A stretch of 64,000 nt of DNA, taken from positions 24,422,788 to 24,486,787 of the forward strand of contig OX393581.1 of the NCBI GenBank assembly GCA_947652605.1, given 5' to 3'. Both the position numbers and the translations under genes were made by a program. Shown here piece by piece: positions 26,201-35,309 of the stretch (position 1 is the stretch's first letter; every line of letters starts with the position of its first letter). The notes under the pieces were generated by a model, which worked only from the letters and a program-made list of their open reading frames with translations, was not told the DNA's origin and made no database searches. Source of the DNA: Elmis aenea (Eukaryota; Arthropoda; Insecta; Coleoptera; Elmidae).

Positions 26201-29200
26201 TATTGTTGCTATTGAGATTATGATTGTTATTAACAAAGGTAACCAAAGTAAAATTTGTTTATACCTAAGGAAGAGATTCATCTGTTTAGATTGACCCATA
26301 TGAACATAAAAAAACCATGGCAACCACCAAAATGAATCGTTTTATATTAGAATATTAATTTGATCTGCGCAGAATGAAGGAAGAAAGAATACCAATAAAA
26401 GTATGGAACTGGACTCCAGCACAAAGAAATAAACGAGGGAGACCACGGAAGATGTGGAAAAACAACATAGATGAGGAAATGAAAAAGAGAGGTTTACGAG
26501 AAGATGACTGGAACGATAAGGATAAATGGCGATTTGGATGCGAGAAGCGGCAATAGCTGCAAATACTCGCTATATATATATACAAGGTGTTTCACTTTTC
26601 GATGGGCCACTATTGCTATCTCCGTAAATAATGAAAATACAAGGTTGGTTAAATGTGACAAAAGTTAGCTATTTAGGTGTGTATTTCAAACCAGATCTTG
26701 TTTTGTTTAAAAATTCCATGGCTTGCGTGATATAACGAAAAAACAGAAATCGATCAAAATTTTTAAACTTAAATATCTCGGTTATTGTTGCGAATACACA
26801 AAAACGTCAAAGGAAAATTTTTTTGTAAATTTTGTTGTCTATAAGATGGCGATAGTCAATTTTTTTAAAATAAATTACCGTGCGAGATATTTGACAAAAC
26901 AACTTTTTTTTAAATGTCAGTCGTAGTAGGTGATGACTTAGATTTAAAGATAATTTTTTTCTCGTTACAATGATATAATATTTTGTATGTCTATTTTAAA
27001 AAATAAGCGAAATAACCTAAAAAAATGCAAAATCTTAAGATAAAAATCAAGGTTGCCATGATAAAAAACAAAAACCGACTTCAATTGTTTTATTTCGAGC
27101 TTTGCTTGTCTATTACGTCACTGATTAAACAGGAATATTACAACAAATGTAATGCAAAATTAAAATAATCATACTAATAGCGATAACATGAATGTAGTTT
27201 ATACCTCTTACATAAGTCTGCGTTTACAGTACAAGCGTATTCGCGCGAATGAGCTTCGCGCGTACGCGTCCGTATTCGCGCGACTGAAACAAACCAATGC
27301 AAGCATATAAGAGCGGTTACACTACAAGCGAGAATTCGCTCGAAACCACTCTCATATGCTTGCATTGGTTTCTTTGATTCGCGCGTATACGGTCGCATAC
27401 GCGCGAAGCCCATCGCGCGAATACGGCTGTACTGTAACCGCAGCCTTAGCAAAACAGGATTTAAAATATCTACATTATGTCGATTTACATTATTTCCAGT
27501 TGACACAATTATTATAATAAACAAGCAAGGGTTGAAATAAAACAGTTGAAGTCGGTTATTGTTTTTTTTCCATAGCAACCTTGATTTTTATCTTATGATT
27601 TAGCATTTTTTTAGGTTATTTCGCTTATTTTTGAAAATAGACATACAAAATATTATATCATTGTAACGAGAAAAAATTATCTTTAAATCTAAGTCATCAC
27701 CTACTACGACTGCCATTTAAAGAAAAGTTGTTTTGTCAAATATCTCGCACGGTAATTTATTTAAAAAAAATTGACTATCGTCATCTTAAAGACAACAAAA
27801 TTTACAAAAAAATTTTCCTTTGACGTTTTTGTGTATTCGCAACAATAGCCGAGATATTTAAGTTTAAAAATTTTGATTGATTTCGGTTTTTTCGTTATAT
27901 CAGGTAAGCCATGGAATTTTTAAACAAAACAAGATCTGTTTTGAAATACACACCTAAATAGCTAACTTTTGTCCCATTTAACCAACCTTGTATTTTCATT
28001 ATTTACGGAGATAGCAATAGTGGCCCATCGAAAAGTGAAACACCCTGTATATATAATTTGATGGTTCATGTTTACTTATGTTATTTTTTACTCAAAAACA
28101 GTAGGTTTTACTAGAAAAACTAAAGAATAAAAAAAGTTTTTAAATAAATCAAGCTTTTAAAAAAAATATTTTTAGTTGCAAAATTTTAACCCACCAAAAA
28201 GTTCTGATAGAAAAACCAACAGGGGTCGCACTTTTCATCCCCCTGTGGGAGATGATTAAAAATATTACTATGGGAAATCTTTTAATAAGTATAAAACATC
28301 TGCCACATATCATATCTCTACATGTATCCAAATTTGAGAAATAAAATAAAAACCTAATTTTACCCTAAGTTTTTTGCAATACTCAAGAAACACCCTGTAT
28401 ATTTGCGATGTTTATCGTTTATCAAATTTTCAATAACACAATTTTCATAAATATTAAACAGAAATATTAATTTGTATTTAATCCTTCGAGTTATTGCGAT
28501 TTTTAAATTTTATCGAAAACATAAAAAACCGATACAAATTATTTAATAGCGTCGGTATTAGTGTAGATGCAAAAAAAATCTTAATGCAAACATTATTTGG
28601 CATCAAAAGTTGCATAAAGCAAAATTATTTTCTAATATGGGTACCTACCGAGTGTTTAATTTCCGCGGAACAATATGCAACTTTTATTATTTTAAATACA
28701 AACCATGTAGATTTTTACGTTTTCTTGTAAATAATTTAATTACCTTTAAAAACATTAAGCATGTTCTATACCTAAAATTATTATTTCTGGATACCACATG
28801 TTGAATTGCTATATTAATGACAACTTCAGTCACAGCAAGATGAATGGATTTTGTTTTGATTGTATATGCTTTTAGAATATTAACTCTACGTTTTGCAAAC
28901 AATGCGAAGAACCTCCGCCCATGTTTCACGGTTTAATAGACATTTCAAATAACATCGCATATTACAAATGTGATGCTGGGTATGAAATCAACATACCAAA
29001 ATACACATTTGGAAGACAATGTACTAAAGCTTCGAAATGGGAAGGAGCCAAAGAACCACACTGCAAGAGTATGTATTGAAAAGAATCTTTATAGATTTTG
29101 GTTTATAAACTTTTTTGAAGTCAAACGTATCAAGTTATATAAAATATAGTTTATTTTTAATATTTGGTACTTAAACTTCATCAAAAACATTTGATTTAAA

Positions 29201-32200
29201 CTCATAAAATAATTAACGTAAATATTGGGTTGTTGCATAATTTCGTGCGGTTTTTTCAGATTCAAATATTTTTATTTTATACAAACAAACAACATAACAA
29301 TAAATCAAAATAACAACAATTAATCAATAATGTATTCTCCATTGCTATTTATGACTGCTTCCCAACGTTCTACAAGTTTCTCAATCCCTCGTCGATAAAA
29401 ATCTTCCGGCCTGGACTTGAAGAAATCGTTCAACCAAATCCTTAACTCGTTGTCATTGTTGAACGAAACACCGCGTAGGGAGTTTGACAACGAGCGAAAA
29501 AAATGGTAATCAGACGGCGCTATGTCCGGTGAATACGGAGGATGCTGTAAAACTTCCCAATTAAGCGCTTGAATGGCGGTTTTGGTCATATTGGCAGTGT
29601 GCGGACGAGCGTTGTCATGTTGAAGAATAACGCCATGCTGCCGATTGAGCCGTTTTTTTTTTAATTGCATCGTTGAGTCGGTGCATTTGCTGAACGTAAA
29701 GATCTGCATTCACTGTCTGGTTGCGTTCAAGCATTTCGTAGTGGATGACGCCTTTCCAATCCCACCACACGATGCATAAGATCGTCTTTCGCGGATGCAA
29801 GTCTTGTTTTGCTCGGGGTTTCGCTTGCTTGTTGTAACTCAGCCATTCTTTGCGCTGCTTCATGTTCACGTACAGGCACCATTTTTCGTCGCCGGTGACT
29901 ATTCGATAAAGAAAGCGTTGATCGATGACAGGCGAGCAAATTGGCGGCAATTATGGAACGTTGATTTTTGTTGTTTTGGCTCCAAATATGTGGTACCCAT
30001 GCCCCGAGTTTTTGGACCTTACCCATTGATTGCAAGTGGCGAGCTACCGTTGAATGGTCACAATCCATCTGCTCGGCCAATTCTCTTGTTGTTTGACGCG
30101 AATTTTCGTGGATAAGCTGGTTCAATCGCTCTTCGTCAAACTAAGAGGGTCGGCCGGTATAAGTTTGGTCCCCTGGAGACCAAAATCTCCGTTTTTGAAA
30201 CGCGAAAACCATTTTTGAGCCGTTCTTTCAGATATGGCATCATCGCCGTACACAACACCAATATCGCGAGCAGCTTTAGCAGCTTTAAAACTTTTATTAT
30301 ACGTGAAAAAAGGAGGTGTAGGAAATGCTCATTTTTGTCAACCTGGCACTTCATTTTGACAGTTGTATAATAAAAATAAACAAATGATATGAAAAAAACG
30401 AAAACGCCAACTTGTAGAGAAAAACATTCTCCGTCGAATAGCACCTAACAATTTACCAAAAAATTTAATTTAAGGTGCGCAATTTTGAATCTAAAAAAAC
30501 TGCACGGAATTATGCAACAACCCAATATAAATGTATAACCTCTACTCCTACGGGTAAATGAGGATAACGATGATGAAATATAATTGATTTCAGAAATATA
30601 TTGTGGATATCCAGGATATATAATGAATGGATTTATTATCGGCCAGAAATATTATTATCGCGACCGTGTTATTTACAAATGTCGCGAAAATTATCGACTC
30701 ATTGGAAGCAGTTTAAGTTTTTGTACAGCAAATGGAACTTGGTCACCTGCAAGACCCAAGTGCATGGGTAAATAAATCTATTAGCCCTAACCTCATTCAA
30801 ATTTTAAACGAGGCATAATTTTCAACTTTTCCTACCATACCAGTTTTAATTTGCTTAAAACTACAATTAAAAAATATCTAACAATGAATCCATAAGAAAA
30901 TACTTTTAAGAACTCAAATGTTATTTTTTCAGGTGTCCAGTGTATTAATTTCATTAAACCAATTAATTCTAATATCAGTTTATTATCAGATCACATCTAT
31001 GAAGATATTGATACACGATCTAGTTTTGATGTTGGAACACAAATCGAAGTTATATGTTCAGAAAATAGCAAAATAGAAGGAGACGCTTTTATCACTTGCT
31101 TAAGAAGTGGTAAGATTGGATGGCTAGCAGAAAATTTGTAATCGATTGAGCAATAGCATTGAATAACAATATTTTTTTGTGAATTAGGCACTTGGGACAA
31201 CCCGATTCCAAAATGTATTCCAAAAGTTCCTCCGAAACAAATTATATCTTGTGCTTTGGACCAAATACCTCCATGGCCAGCCAATGGTTATATCGTTCTA
31301 GATACTTTGTATGCCGTTGGTAATGGTACAAGTGATACAGTGGAGTATGAGTGTCGTCCAGGATATAAACTAAATGGAGATGATTTTACCACTTGCATTA
31401 TTGATGGTTACTGGACAGTGCCCAACATATCTTGTGAACGTAAATAATTAAACCCATTCAGTTGATAAATTATATTATTATCAGGGATGGAATAACGTTT
31501 TAAATCGTTACGTTATTGTATAACGTTATTTATTACTCCTATTTGTTTTCGTTACATAACGTTATAAATAACATAAAAATGAATCGTTATGTTATATAAC
31601 GTTATATGTATAACGTTACATAAATTATGATATACAGGGTGTTTCTTAATTCATGCGAAAAAATTCGGGAGGTGATTTCTTATCGAAAATTAAGGGGGAT
31701 CTTTTATATACAATTTTTTCCTTAGACGTTTTCTTTCGGAGTTACACCTCCCTAAAGAGGATTGGTAATGTTAGGTTTTTATTTTATTTCTCAAATTTGG
31801 ATAAATGTAGAATGATATTTGGTATGTTTTATACTTATTTCCATAGTAATATTTTCACTGAAAAGTGCGACCTTTGTTGGTTTTTAATCAGAATTTTTTG
31901 GTGAGTTAAAATTTTGCAATTTTTTTTTTTTGAAAGTTATATTTATTTAGTTTTTTTAAATTTTTTAACTTTTTTCGTAATATCTACAGTTTTTGAGTAA
32001 AAAATTAAATGAGTGAACATGATGTTTATGTTCATATTGGGTAGAATTGACGGGCGTTTTAGCGTCAAAATGAATGACATCTGTCAATTCTACCCAATAT
32101 GAACATAAACAAACCACAATAACCACCAAAATGAATGGTTTTATGTTGAAATATTTGATGTTCACTCATATAATTTTTTACTCAAAAACTGTAGGTTTTA

Positions 32201-34665
32201 CGAGAAAAGTTAATGAATAAAACAAAAAAAAATTGCAAAATTTCAACCCACCAAAAAGTTCTGATGAAAAAAAATCAACAGGGGTCGCACTTTAGCTCCC
32301 TGTGAAGGTGGGAGATGATTGAAAATATTACTATGGGAAACCTTTTAATAAATACAAAACATCCACCGAATATCATTCTCCTACATTTATCCAAATTTGA
32401 GAAATAAAATAAAAAGCTAATTTTACCGATCCAATTAGGAGGGTGTATCTCCGAAAGGATACGTCTAAGGAAAAAAAAATTATATGAAAGACCCCCTTAA
32501 TTTTCGATAAGGAATGACCTCCCGAATTTTTTCGCATTATTTAAGAAACATCCTGTATAACGTTGAAAAAATAATTTTCATTTGTAACTCTGAAATTATT
32601 TTTGGGATCTGTAAATTTAAATTTTGAAAATAGTACAAAATTACGTTGAGATACTGTATTTTCATTTTAATTTCTAAAATATAAACAAATATATCTTCTG
32701 AAAATAAAAAGATGGCCATATAAAAATTTAATTTATAGAGAATAACGATACAAAATAACTTTTAATGAAACGTTATCGGTTATTATAACGTTATATAACG
32801 TTATTAAAATATCGTTACGTTATTGTATTAAAACTTATAATTGAATCGTTATTATAACGTTATCGGGTAACGTTACGTTACGTTTTCTATCCCTGATTAT
32901 TATACATTTCAAAAAATTCGCGGAATGAAGGGGAAAGAGGTGAACAAAACAAGTGCTGTTATTTGTCCTCTTCAGTTTAACACATTTTTCACATCTTTTT
33001 AATTTCTTTATACCCTCGTAAGAAAAAGGGATTTTTGTTGTCTATTAAAAAACGCCGAAATAGACGACTTTACTTGATCATCGTTCTCAAATTTTTTCCC
33101 TCGGTGTTCCTTTTTCATTTTTGGGAACAAATAAAAGTCGGACGGAACTAAATCTGGACTGTATGGAGGATGTTTGATTAATTAATTAGTAACCACACTT
33201 GTGGACAGCAGCTATCGCAACCTTGCTCTTGTGAACGGGCGCATTGTCGTGCAAAAGCAATACACTGTTGCACTGTTGGTCCATTTCTCCAATTTTTCTT
33301 CTTCTTGATTGCCCCTTTTAATTGTTCCAGCAGACCAGCATAGTTTCTCCTGGTATAATTAGACCCTTATCCTCATAGTCTATAAGTAGGTATATCAGAA
33401 AATAGTCGCCTTGATCTTTCCGGCCGATGGCGACATTTTGAATTTCTTAGGAGCCGGTGTTTTTTTTTTTAAATCCACGACATGGAATCTACTTTCGTCT
33501 TAGGCCCATAATGATGTACTCAAATTCCATCTCCCGTCACAATCTGATGCAAAATTTCACTCTTGTCTCCACAAAGCTCCAAAAACTTGCATGCGCACTG
33601 AATGCGCTGCGCTGTTGCGTTTGAAGCGGTGTGAGTATTCTCGGTACCACCTTGCTCTAACTTTTGTAGTGCAAAGATGATCGTGCAGGATATTTTAAAT
33701 GGATGTAGGTGATACTCTAACCATTTCTGCGAGCCGTTTCTTTACACGAGCATCTTCCAATACGAATTTCTTGACTTTTTCGACGTTTTCCGCAGAAGCT
33801 GCTTCAACACCGTCCTGAACGAGGATCATCTTCAAACGATTATCTTTCTGGCTTAAAAAGTCTATGCCACTCGGAAATTATGTTTTATTCTAGGGCAACG
33901 CCGCTGACATTTCGTCCATAATAATTTGAGGTGTTTTGCCTTGTTTGGTGAGGAAGTTAATAACAGCGTGATACTTGATTATCTTCATGCTTTCAATTTT
34001 CTTCCCGATTTACGTGTTTACTGGGCGATATCTCATAGGTTAGCAACCCAATTGGCTTGAAACTTACTCTAATAATGTGTTGTACAAAGAACTAACTGAT
34101 ACACAGTACTTCAACCCCTCCAACCCCCTCATTCCGCGTATTTTTGAACCCTCTCTTGTAGCATTTTATAAATTCATAGATTTACTGGTGAATCATATAG
34201 GTACAGATTTTTTCTTTACTGTTAAAAATGTACTTTATATTTTTATAGCTGTTGTGGCATGCACCTCTCCTCCAAAAATCAAAAATATGGCCATACTCCA
34301 CACAAATTTATCAACAGTCGGCTATTTTTCTGGAAATATGGTCATTTATGATTGCATGGAAGGCTACAGAATATTTGGAAATACTGGAATTCGTTGTCTG
34401 GAGAATGGACGATGGAGTCGTATGCAGGGAAAATGCATTCGTAGGGATTAATTTTATATTCGATATTCGATATTTGGCTATAAAAGAAATTATAATTTTA
34501 GGCATTTCGTGTTACAAACCTGAGGTTTCAGAAACGACATATATAGAAGGAAATTCGTATCTCTTTGGAGATCAGGTTACTTTGGTTTGTCCTAGCCAGG
34601 CTAGATATAATTTAATTTGCGGTAGTACTGGTCGATGGGTTGGAGAAAAAGAAGAAAATTGTTAA
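4124..34665 (+). CDS. SVEP1-like: SVEP1-like secreted multidomain protein (vWA, sushi, HYR, EGF, pentraxin), 29 exons
   Basis: The domain order is that of SVEP1, a large extracellular matrix/adhesion protein. My exon model is 4124-4525, 4825-4956, 5014-5269, 5477-5653, 7927-8073, 8274-8456, 12410-12622, 12731-12928, 13036-13137, 13190-13342, 13399-13520, 16076-16259, 16371-16595, 19342-19439, 19720-20137, 20292-20453, 20556-20879, 20971-21207, 23160-23382, 23489-23735, 24876-24985, 25044-25216, 25270-25487, 28876-29068, 30594-30767, 30933-31109, 31188-31439, 34249-34440, 34502-34665. All use GT-AG, phases match, and the sum is 5,856 bases (1,951 residues plus stop). Start: ATG 4124 or 4133 begins a hydrophobic signal peptide; 4070 is also in frame. 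Order: vWA, ephrin-receptor-like, three sushi, two HYR, one sushi-like, basic linker, GCC2/GCC3 repeats, about six EGFs, pentraxin, six sushi. The acceptor at 16076 is the least certain junction. The C-terminal sushi run is far shorter than in vertebrate SVEP1. Confidence 0.88.
5654..7926. other. SVEP1-like intron 4, repeat-filled
   Basis: Contains a foldback at about 5795-6065 built on ccaatcac/cagatttcctagaaac sequences, a hAT transposase remnant near 6565, long T-rich tracts at 6780-7120 and no other convincing exon. Confidence 0.6.
6565..6672 (+). pseudogene. hAT transposase C-terminal remnant
   Basis: One frame reads ALGERSFSVIKRIKNYL and on to KLCNLAKMYP before a stop. This is the hAT-family C-terminal dimerisation signature, the ERSFS..KRIKNYLR type seen in ZMYM1-like transposases. 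The upstream frame is broken, so it is a dead fragment. Confidence 0.75.
8928..9990. mobile_element. family B repeat, single arm
   Basis: Begins tatacagggtgtttc...ccatgggacactattgc and continues with caaggttggttaaatggg. This is the same arm found twice, head to head, at 26579-28052. The second arm is missing here, and an unrelated inverted-repeat element sits inside at 9324-9836. Confidence 0.7.
9324..9836. mobile_element. MITE with ttagacgttgcgatttttt termini
   Basis: The left end ttagacgttgcgattttt and the right end aaaaatcgcaacgtctaa are inverted repeats. The interval is absent from the family B copy at 26579, so it is a clean later insertion of about 513 bases. Confidence 0.7.
10350..10978 (-). 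pseudogene. 5'-truncated non-LTR retrotransposon (reverse transcriptase C-terminus)
   Basis: A minus-strand frame of about 120 residues contains LQKQQNRGMRVILKC, then LNTLKWLSIRQKITFN and FLIYKAINNFLPRY. This matches the region after the RT domain in CR1/Jockey-type LINEs. It continues in a second frame for a short distance, then a 3' AT-rich stretch ends in a run of taat units near 10360. The 5' end is truncated, as is typical of LINEs. Confidence 0.75.
10983..11523 (+). mobile_element. Helitron-like non-autonomous element
   Basis: Starts tctatatatataaaag, followed by a (gttt)n run and gaccgatcgggaccaaatttt; ends cgcccgtgcaacgccgggta. This start/end pairing is familiar from insect Helitron/Helentron non-autonomous copies. 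It sits just inside an interrupted family C arm. No transposase is present. Confidence 0.5.
11524..12003. mobile_element. family C repeat, right arm
   Basis: Reverse complement of the left arm at 37208 onward. Shared blocks include ctgtcatttgacatttaatta, gacgaggaatttcgtac and the end gagacaccctgtata. The other arm is missing, cut by the Helitron-like element. Confidence 0.65.
13521..16075. mobile_element. MULE-type element (FLYWCH + MULE transposase remnant), split by a mariner
   Basis: A plus-strand frame starts at 13861 (MSDEGSSKVPN...) and is cut at 14016 by a mariner. After it come a FLYWCH-like piece (CLNVYYRCNKVKYRGPQCDF) at about 15290-15360 and, near 15560-15825, a MULE transposase-like piece (HADATY; LNWHGFPVLVIGTSD). 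Stops and frameshifts make it inactive. Flanks at 13630-13700 and 15960-16060 share ttgctataaaa-type blocks in opposite orientation and may be the long terminal inverted repeats. The whole interval is intron 11 of the SVEP1-like gene. Confidence 0.65.
14017..15240 (-). mobile_element. mariner element 2, dead, with intact ends and TA duplication
   Basis: Termini cgaggtctgtctataaa and tttatagacagacctcg are inverted repeats flanked by TA at 14015-14016 and 15241-15242. The minus strand encodes a mariner transposase in broken frames. An N-terminal piece lies at 15111-14833; the LHQDDAPSHTA block is near 14360 and the end (WKIRMGRCV...GNFFEGDK) is near 14100. Length is 1,224 bases. It inserted into the MULE ORF, so it is younger than that element. 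Confidence 0.9.
16690..17569 (-). pseudogene. LTR-retrotransposon gag with two CCHC zinc knuckles, broken
   Basis: A minus-strand frame begins at 17566 (MPLDDSQSSAATSK) and continues in other frames through LANLVHKNLQRQILSSL-like gag sequence to two CCHC knuckles near 16700-16800 (CFICNNVSHIAKVC; CFKCKADHIA then an in-frame stop before NC). Frameshifts plus that stop show it is dead. No protease, RT or integrase follows. Minus-strand sequence just upstream (17735-17760) reads like an LTR/primer-site junction (ttgacactggtggcagcg). Confidence 0.7.
17757..19200 (-). repeat. possible LTR of the gag remnant
   Basis: On the minus strand this begins tgttttttttcc and ends ...agaaacaccgca just before the putative primer site; aataaa-type sequence lies inside. 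No second LTR is visible, so the limits are inference. Confidence 0.3.
18352..18602. repeat. tandem hairpin repeat, four units
   Basis: Four units starting at about 18352, 18424, 18494 and 18546. Each carries a palindrome of the form gcaagtttccgg-tcttc-ggccgaaaacttgc, followed by cgccg.gacag. Units are 52-72 bases. Confidence 0.8.
19342..20137 (+). other. SVEP1-like: acidic/basic linker, exons 14-15
   Basis: Exon 15 is the longest (418 bases). It encodes a low-homology segment with an acidic run (CEDEDDSKYEE), then a strongly basic stretch (KPRRGRKRGRR) at about residue 930. The basic run fits a furin-type cleavage consensus in a secreted protein. Position corresponds to the unconserved region between the HYR/sushi block and the GCC2/GCC3 repeats. 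Confidence 0.75.
21353..23088. mobile_element. TTAA-flanked piggyBac-type MITE, 1.7 kb, in intron 18
   Basis: Ends ttaacaccttcgcgacagtg and cactgtccgcgaaggtgttaa are inverted repeats with TTAA at both tips, the piggyBac target. It has several copies of a gcatatgcag-like motif in both orientations and no transposase. A second palindrome lies inside at 22364-22961. Confidence 0.75.
22364..22961. repeat. palindrome of inverted cacaattcttcgcc tandem arrays
   Basis: The left arm, ggaacattcttcgcccacaa and on, holds about nine imperfect cacaattcttcgcc units. The right arm is its reverse complement, ending gaagaatgttcc. The spacer of about 250 bases is AT-rich and includes three TTAGG-like units. 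Confidence 0.8.
23736..24875. other. SVEP1-like intron 20
   Basis: Begins with a tgtgattctcaacctgtggggg hAT-like terminus at about 23780 whose partner I could not place. It contains the TTAA-flanked MITE at 24201-24433; the rest is AT-rich without features. Confidence 0.5.
24201..24433. mobile_element. TTAA-flanked piggyBac-type MITE, 233 bases
   Basis: Ends ttaacacgttcagcgccgg and cggcgctgaacgtgttaa are inverted repeats, TTAA at each tip. No ORF. Confidence 0.85.
26360..26556 (+). pseudogene. non-LTR retrotransposon C-terminal scrap
   Basis: The frame from 26374 reads VWNWTPAQRNKRGRPRKMW then NNIDEEMKKRGL and DKDKWRF. The GRPR..W...I...M pattern is typical of the extreme C-terminus of LINE reverse transcriptases. 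Only this tail is present. Confidence 0.6.
26579..28052. mobile_element. family B palindrome, both arms
   Basis: Left arm begins caaggtgtttcacttttcgatgg; right arm ends ccatcgaaaagtgaaacacc. Arms of about 600 bases match with few differences. Other copies, one arm each, are at 8928 and 44987. Confidence 0.85.
27213..27448. mobile_element. short GC-rich MITE at the palindrome centre
   Basis: Ends taagtctgcgtttacagtac and gtactgtaaccgcagcctta are inverted; the body is rich in ttcgcgcg. It splits the loop of the family B palindrome. Confidence 0.75.
29225..30525 (-). mobile_element. mariner element 1, dead, with intact ends and TA duplication
   Basis: Inverted ends ttgggttgttgcataatt and aattatgcaacaacccaa are flanked by TA at 29223-29224 and 30526-30527. 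Length is 1,301 bases. The minus strand holds the transposase in at least three frames: an N-terminal helix-turn-helix (STVARHL), a central part, and the catalytic blocks ILQHDNARPHTA and PPYSPDIAPSDYHFF. Frameshifts make it inactive, but the near-complete length suggests a fairly recent insertion. It lies in intron 24 of the SVEP1-like gene. Confidence 0.92.
31482..32895. mobile_element. hAT-type MITE with perfect 8-bp duplication, hosting a family A palindrome
   Basis: Ends cagggatggaataacg and cgttttctatccctg are inverted and are flanked by attattat on both sides (31474-31481 and 32896-32903). An 8-bp duplication is the hAT signature. The body is built of ataacgtta units. A family A palindrome was inserted at 31631-32560. 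In intron 27 of the SVEP1-like gene. Confidence 0.88.
31631..32560. mobile_element. family A palindrome, second copy
   Basis: Left end tatacagggtgtttcttaat, right end ttaagaaacatcctgtata. Shared internal block gcgacc..tgttggtttt in both arms. Inserted in the ataacgtta-rich hAT MITE. Confidence 0.85.
32905..34150 (-). mobile_element. mariner element 3, decayed
   Basis: The minus strand shows LLLHDNAPVHKSKVA, then SPDLVPSDFYLFPKMKKEH, the second and third catalytic aspartate regions of a mariner transposase, among stops and frameshifts. Inverted ends cgcggaatgaaggggaaag and its near-complement, cccctcattccgcg, lie near 32919 and 34138. It abuts the hAT MITE. Exact tips and the TA duplication are uncertain. 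Confidence 0.75.
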
Positions 34666-34715
34666 AATTCAACCATAAATGAATTATTAATTGCACGTCT
34701 TTTATTGTTTTTTTA

Positions 34716-34721
34716 AATAAA
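34716..34721 (+). terminator. poly(A) signal of SVEP1-like gene
   Basis: aataaa about 50 bases after the stop codon. Confidence 0.55.
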
Positions 34722-35309
34722 GTAGTTTTATTCTATTTCGTCAAAAAAATAAACGCATTTTTTTAAATGTTATTTTATTTGTTAATCCTACACAAAACAA
34801 TCAAAAACTAACACTTTAAATTTAATTTTTAGTCATTGATTGAAACAAATGTAATAAAAATAGAATTGTGCATAGTTATGGTATGTTTTATCGTCCATCG
34901 TCCATCCACTGTTGTTTAAAACTTCATGGACACATTTAAAATTTAAAATAATAAATAACATTTAAGCATTCCACTTGCTACATTTTTTTTATAAAGAGAC
35001 AGAGATAGTTAATATTTAAATTAATACAATAGGCCAGTTTCTGTTATATCCGACATTAGAACTGTAGATAGAATTTGATTTATTACAAATTAGCTTCAAT
35101 AGGAATTATCTTATGTGATAAATAGTTTTAATATACAGTAGGTAATAGTTCCAGTAGTACGTAGTTCAAAGTGATTCAAACCTTATGCAACGATATCGAA
35201 AATGGCAACTGCTGAACTGTCAGTTGAAAGTTGAATGTACTTTAAAAATCAAAGTTGTTTTTACGATAATAAAAAACAATTTATTATCGTGTTAAAGTAA
35301 TATTTAATT
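34722..35309. other. intergenic spacer, no element recognised
   Basis: AT-rich spacer that should contain the NDUFA10 promoter and 5' UTR; no TATA box or other motif stands out. Confidence 0.4.

Larger units (their letters stand above)
25631..28401. mobile_element. nested palindromes in intron 23 (family A outside, family B inside)
   Basis: The outer arms are family A: tatacagggtatttctt at the left, aagaaacaccctgtat at the right, sharing ggaggtgattccttatcg or gcgacccctgttggtttt blocks. Inside, 26579-28052 is a family B palindrome, and at its centre is a third inverted-repeat element. No host exon lies here. Confidence 0.85.
28876..34665 (+). other. SVEP1-like: C-terminal sushi modules (exons 24-29)
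   Basis: Six sushi/CCP modules, roughly one per exon, close the protein (CEEPPPMFHGLI; CGYPGYIMNGFI; CINFIKPINSNI; CALDQIPPWPANGY; CTSPPKIKNMAIL; CYKPEVSETTYIEG). The last ends ENC followed directly by the stop at 34663-34665. No terminal EGF modules or membrane anchor follow. Confidence 0.85.
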
